NCBI GenBank assembly: GCA_005239945.1
Contig: SBAY01000251.1
Coordinates: 1-6,023 of the forward strand
DNA length: 6,023 bases
DNA from: Nitrospira sp.
GTDB taxonomy: Bacteria; UBA9089; CG2-30-40-21; SBAY01
Reading direction: 5' to 3'
A model generated the notes under the pieces. The model searched no databases, was not told the DNA's origin, and saw only the letters and a list, made by a program, of their open reading frames with translations. A program made the position numbers and the translations under genes. Below, piece by piece: positions 5,710 through 6,023 of the stretch; positions within the stretch are counted from its first letter, which is position 1, and the number at the start of each line of letters is the position of its first letter.

Positions 5710-5763
5710 AATATAAACATGGTGTGAAAAAAGGGATATGTTCCCCAAATAGTTCCCCGAAAA

Positions 5764-5770
5764 AGGAGGT
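5764..5770 (+). promoter_or_regulatory. Ribosome binding site of the divergent gene
   Basis: AGGAGGT lies 9 nt before the ATG at 5780. It fixes the start, and it is the main reason to prefer this frame over the overlapping antisense open frame. Confidence 0.8.
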
Positions 5771-5779
5771 AGATTTAAA

Positions 5780-6023
5780 ATGGTTAGAAAAGTAATTTGT
5801 AGTTTGGTAGTTTTAGGGTTGATAGTTGGTGGAGTGGGTGTGTTGCAAGTGATGGGTGAGAAGCCGGAAGGAACTAAGAGCGTGGAGCAAGGAGTAAAGA
5901 GTAATGAAAGGCTAAAGCCTAAAATCCAAGAGCCTAAAATCCTTGCGAAGAATACGGAGCAAGAAAGTAACATCAAACCTCAAACCTCAAAGCCCAATGC
6001 TAAAGCTCCAAAAGTAGTTAAAA
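5780..6023 (+). CDS. Unrecognised exported or membrane-anchored Lys/Pro-rich protein, 5' part
   Basis: I do not recognise this gene. The 81 residues visible before the window ends start MVRK, followed by a hydrophobic stretch (about 5-25, VICSLVVLGLIVGGVGVLQV) that looks like a signal peptide or N-terminal anchor. VMG at 24-26 could be a signal peptidase I site. No lipobox precedes a cysteine, so a lipoprotein is unlikely. Residues 27-81 are low-complexity and rich in Lys, Pro, Glu, Gln and Asn, with KPKIQ and EPKIL as a short repeat, and they look like a linker leading to a domain beyond the window. Part of this linker (NERLKPKIQ) is encoded by a copy of the 27-bp dispersed repeat. The gene diverges from 6S RNA and has its own ribosome binding site. 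The C-terminus is not available, so function cannot be inferred. Confidence 0.75.
   Translation, partial: MVRKVICSLVVLGLIVGGVGVLQVMGEKPEGTKSVEQGVKSNERLKPKIQEPKILAKNTEQESNIKPQTSKPNAKAPKVVK
5903..5929 (+). repeat. 27-bp dispersed repeat, copy 2 (inside a coding region)
   Basis: It matches 1051-1077 at 24 of 27 positions and is read in frame as NERLKPKIQ. Its end, AGCCTAAAATCC (5916-5927), is repeated exactly at 5931-5942, suggesting local duplication that extended the protein linker. Confidence 0.6.

Noticed and set aside
5668..5976. 102-residue open frame on the minus strand
   Set aside because: It lies antisense to the 5780 gene and has odd composition (Leu/Phe/Pro/Thr-rich). The plus-strand frame has a much better ribosome binding site and a sensible N-terminal segment.

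Overview
This is a gene-dense, AT-rich bacterial segment of roughly 40% GC by eye. It looks like an uncultivated, Gram-negative-type lineage: it has a MurJ lipid II flippase, a DHH/tRNA-nucleotidyltransferase fusion, and intergenic DNA packed with short dispersed palindromes of the kind common in candidate-phylum genomes. The phylum cannot be named from the sequence alone.

Layout. Positions 1-38 are a perfect inverted repeat, probably the terminator after thymidylate kinase (tmk, 736→68, minus strand). The 413-bp gap at 737-1149 has no gene but holds a 76-bp palindromic repeat, a nested palindrome and one copy of a 27-bp dispersed repeat. On the minus strand, a DHH/DHHA1-tRNA nucleotidyltransferase fusion (5071→2690) is followed after 4 nt by murJ (2685→1150), so these two probably share a transcript. 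The space upstream of the fusion gene (5079-5285) is filled by an element with inverted ends and two internal hairpins. Immediately beyond it is a strong candidate for 6S RNA (ssrS, 5489→5290, minus strand) behind an extended -10 sigma70-type promoter. A divergent gene starts at 5780 on the plus strand, with a strong ribosome binding site. It encodes an exported or membrane-anchored, Lys/Pro-rich protein and runs off the window.

How it fits together. The genes are housekeeping: dTTP synthesis (tmk), peptidoglycan precursor export (murJ), tRNA 3'-end synthesis joined to a DHH phosphoesterase module, and a global regulator of RNA polymerase (6S RNA). What stands out is how far small repeats have entered functional sequence. 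A 15-bp palindrome lies in frame at two sites in the nucleotidyltransferase part of the fusion protein, three copies in all, each encoding Ser-Arg-Gly-Asp-Thr-Ser. A CAAAGA-type repeat supplies the C-terminal tail of the same protein and the junction with murJ. A 27-bp repeat seen in the tmk-murJ gap recurs inside the coding region of the divergent gene. The fusion protein also appears to lack the CBS domains usually found between its two halves.
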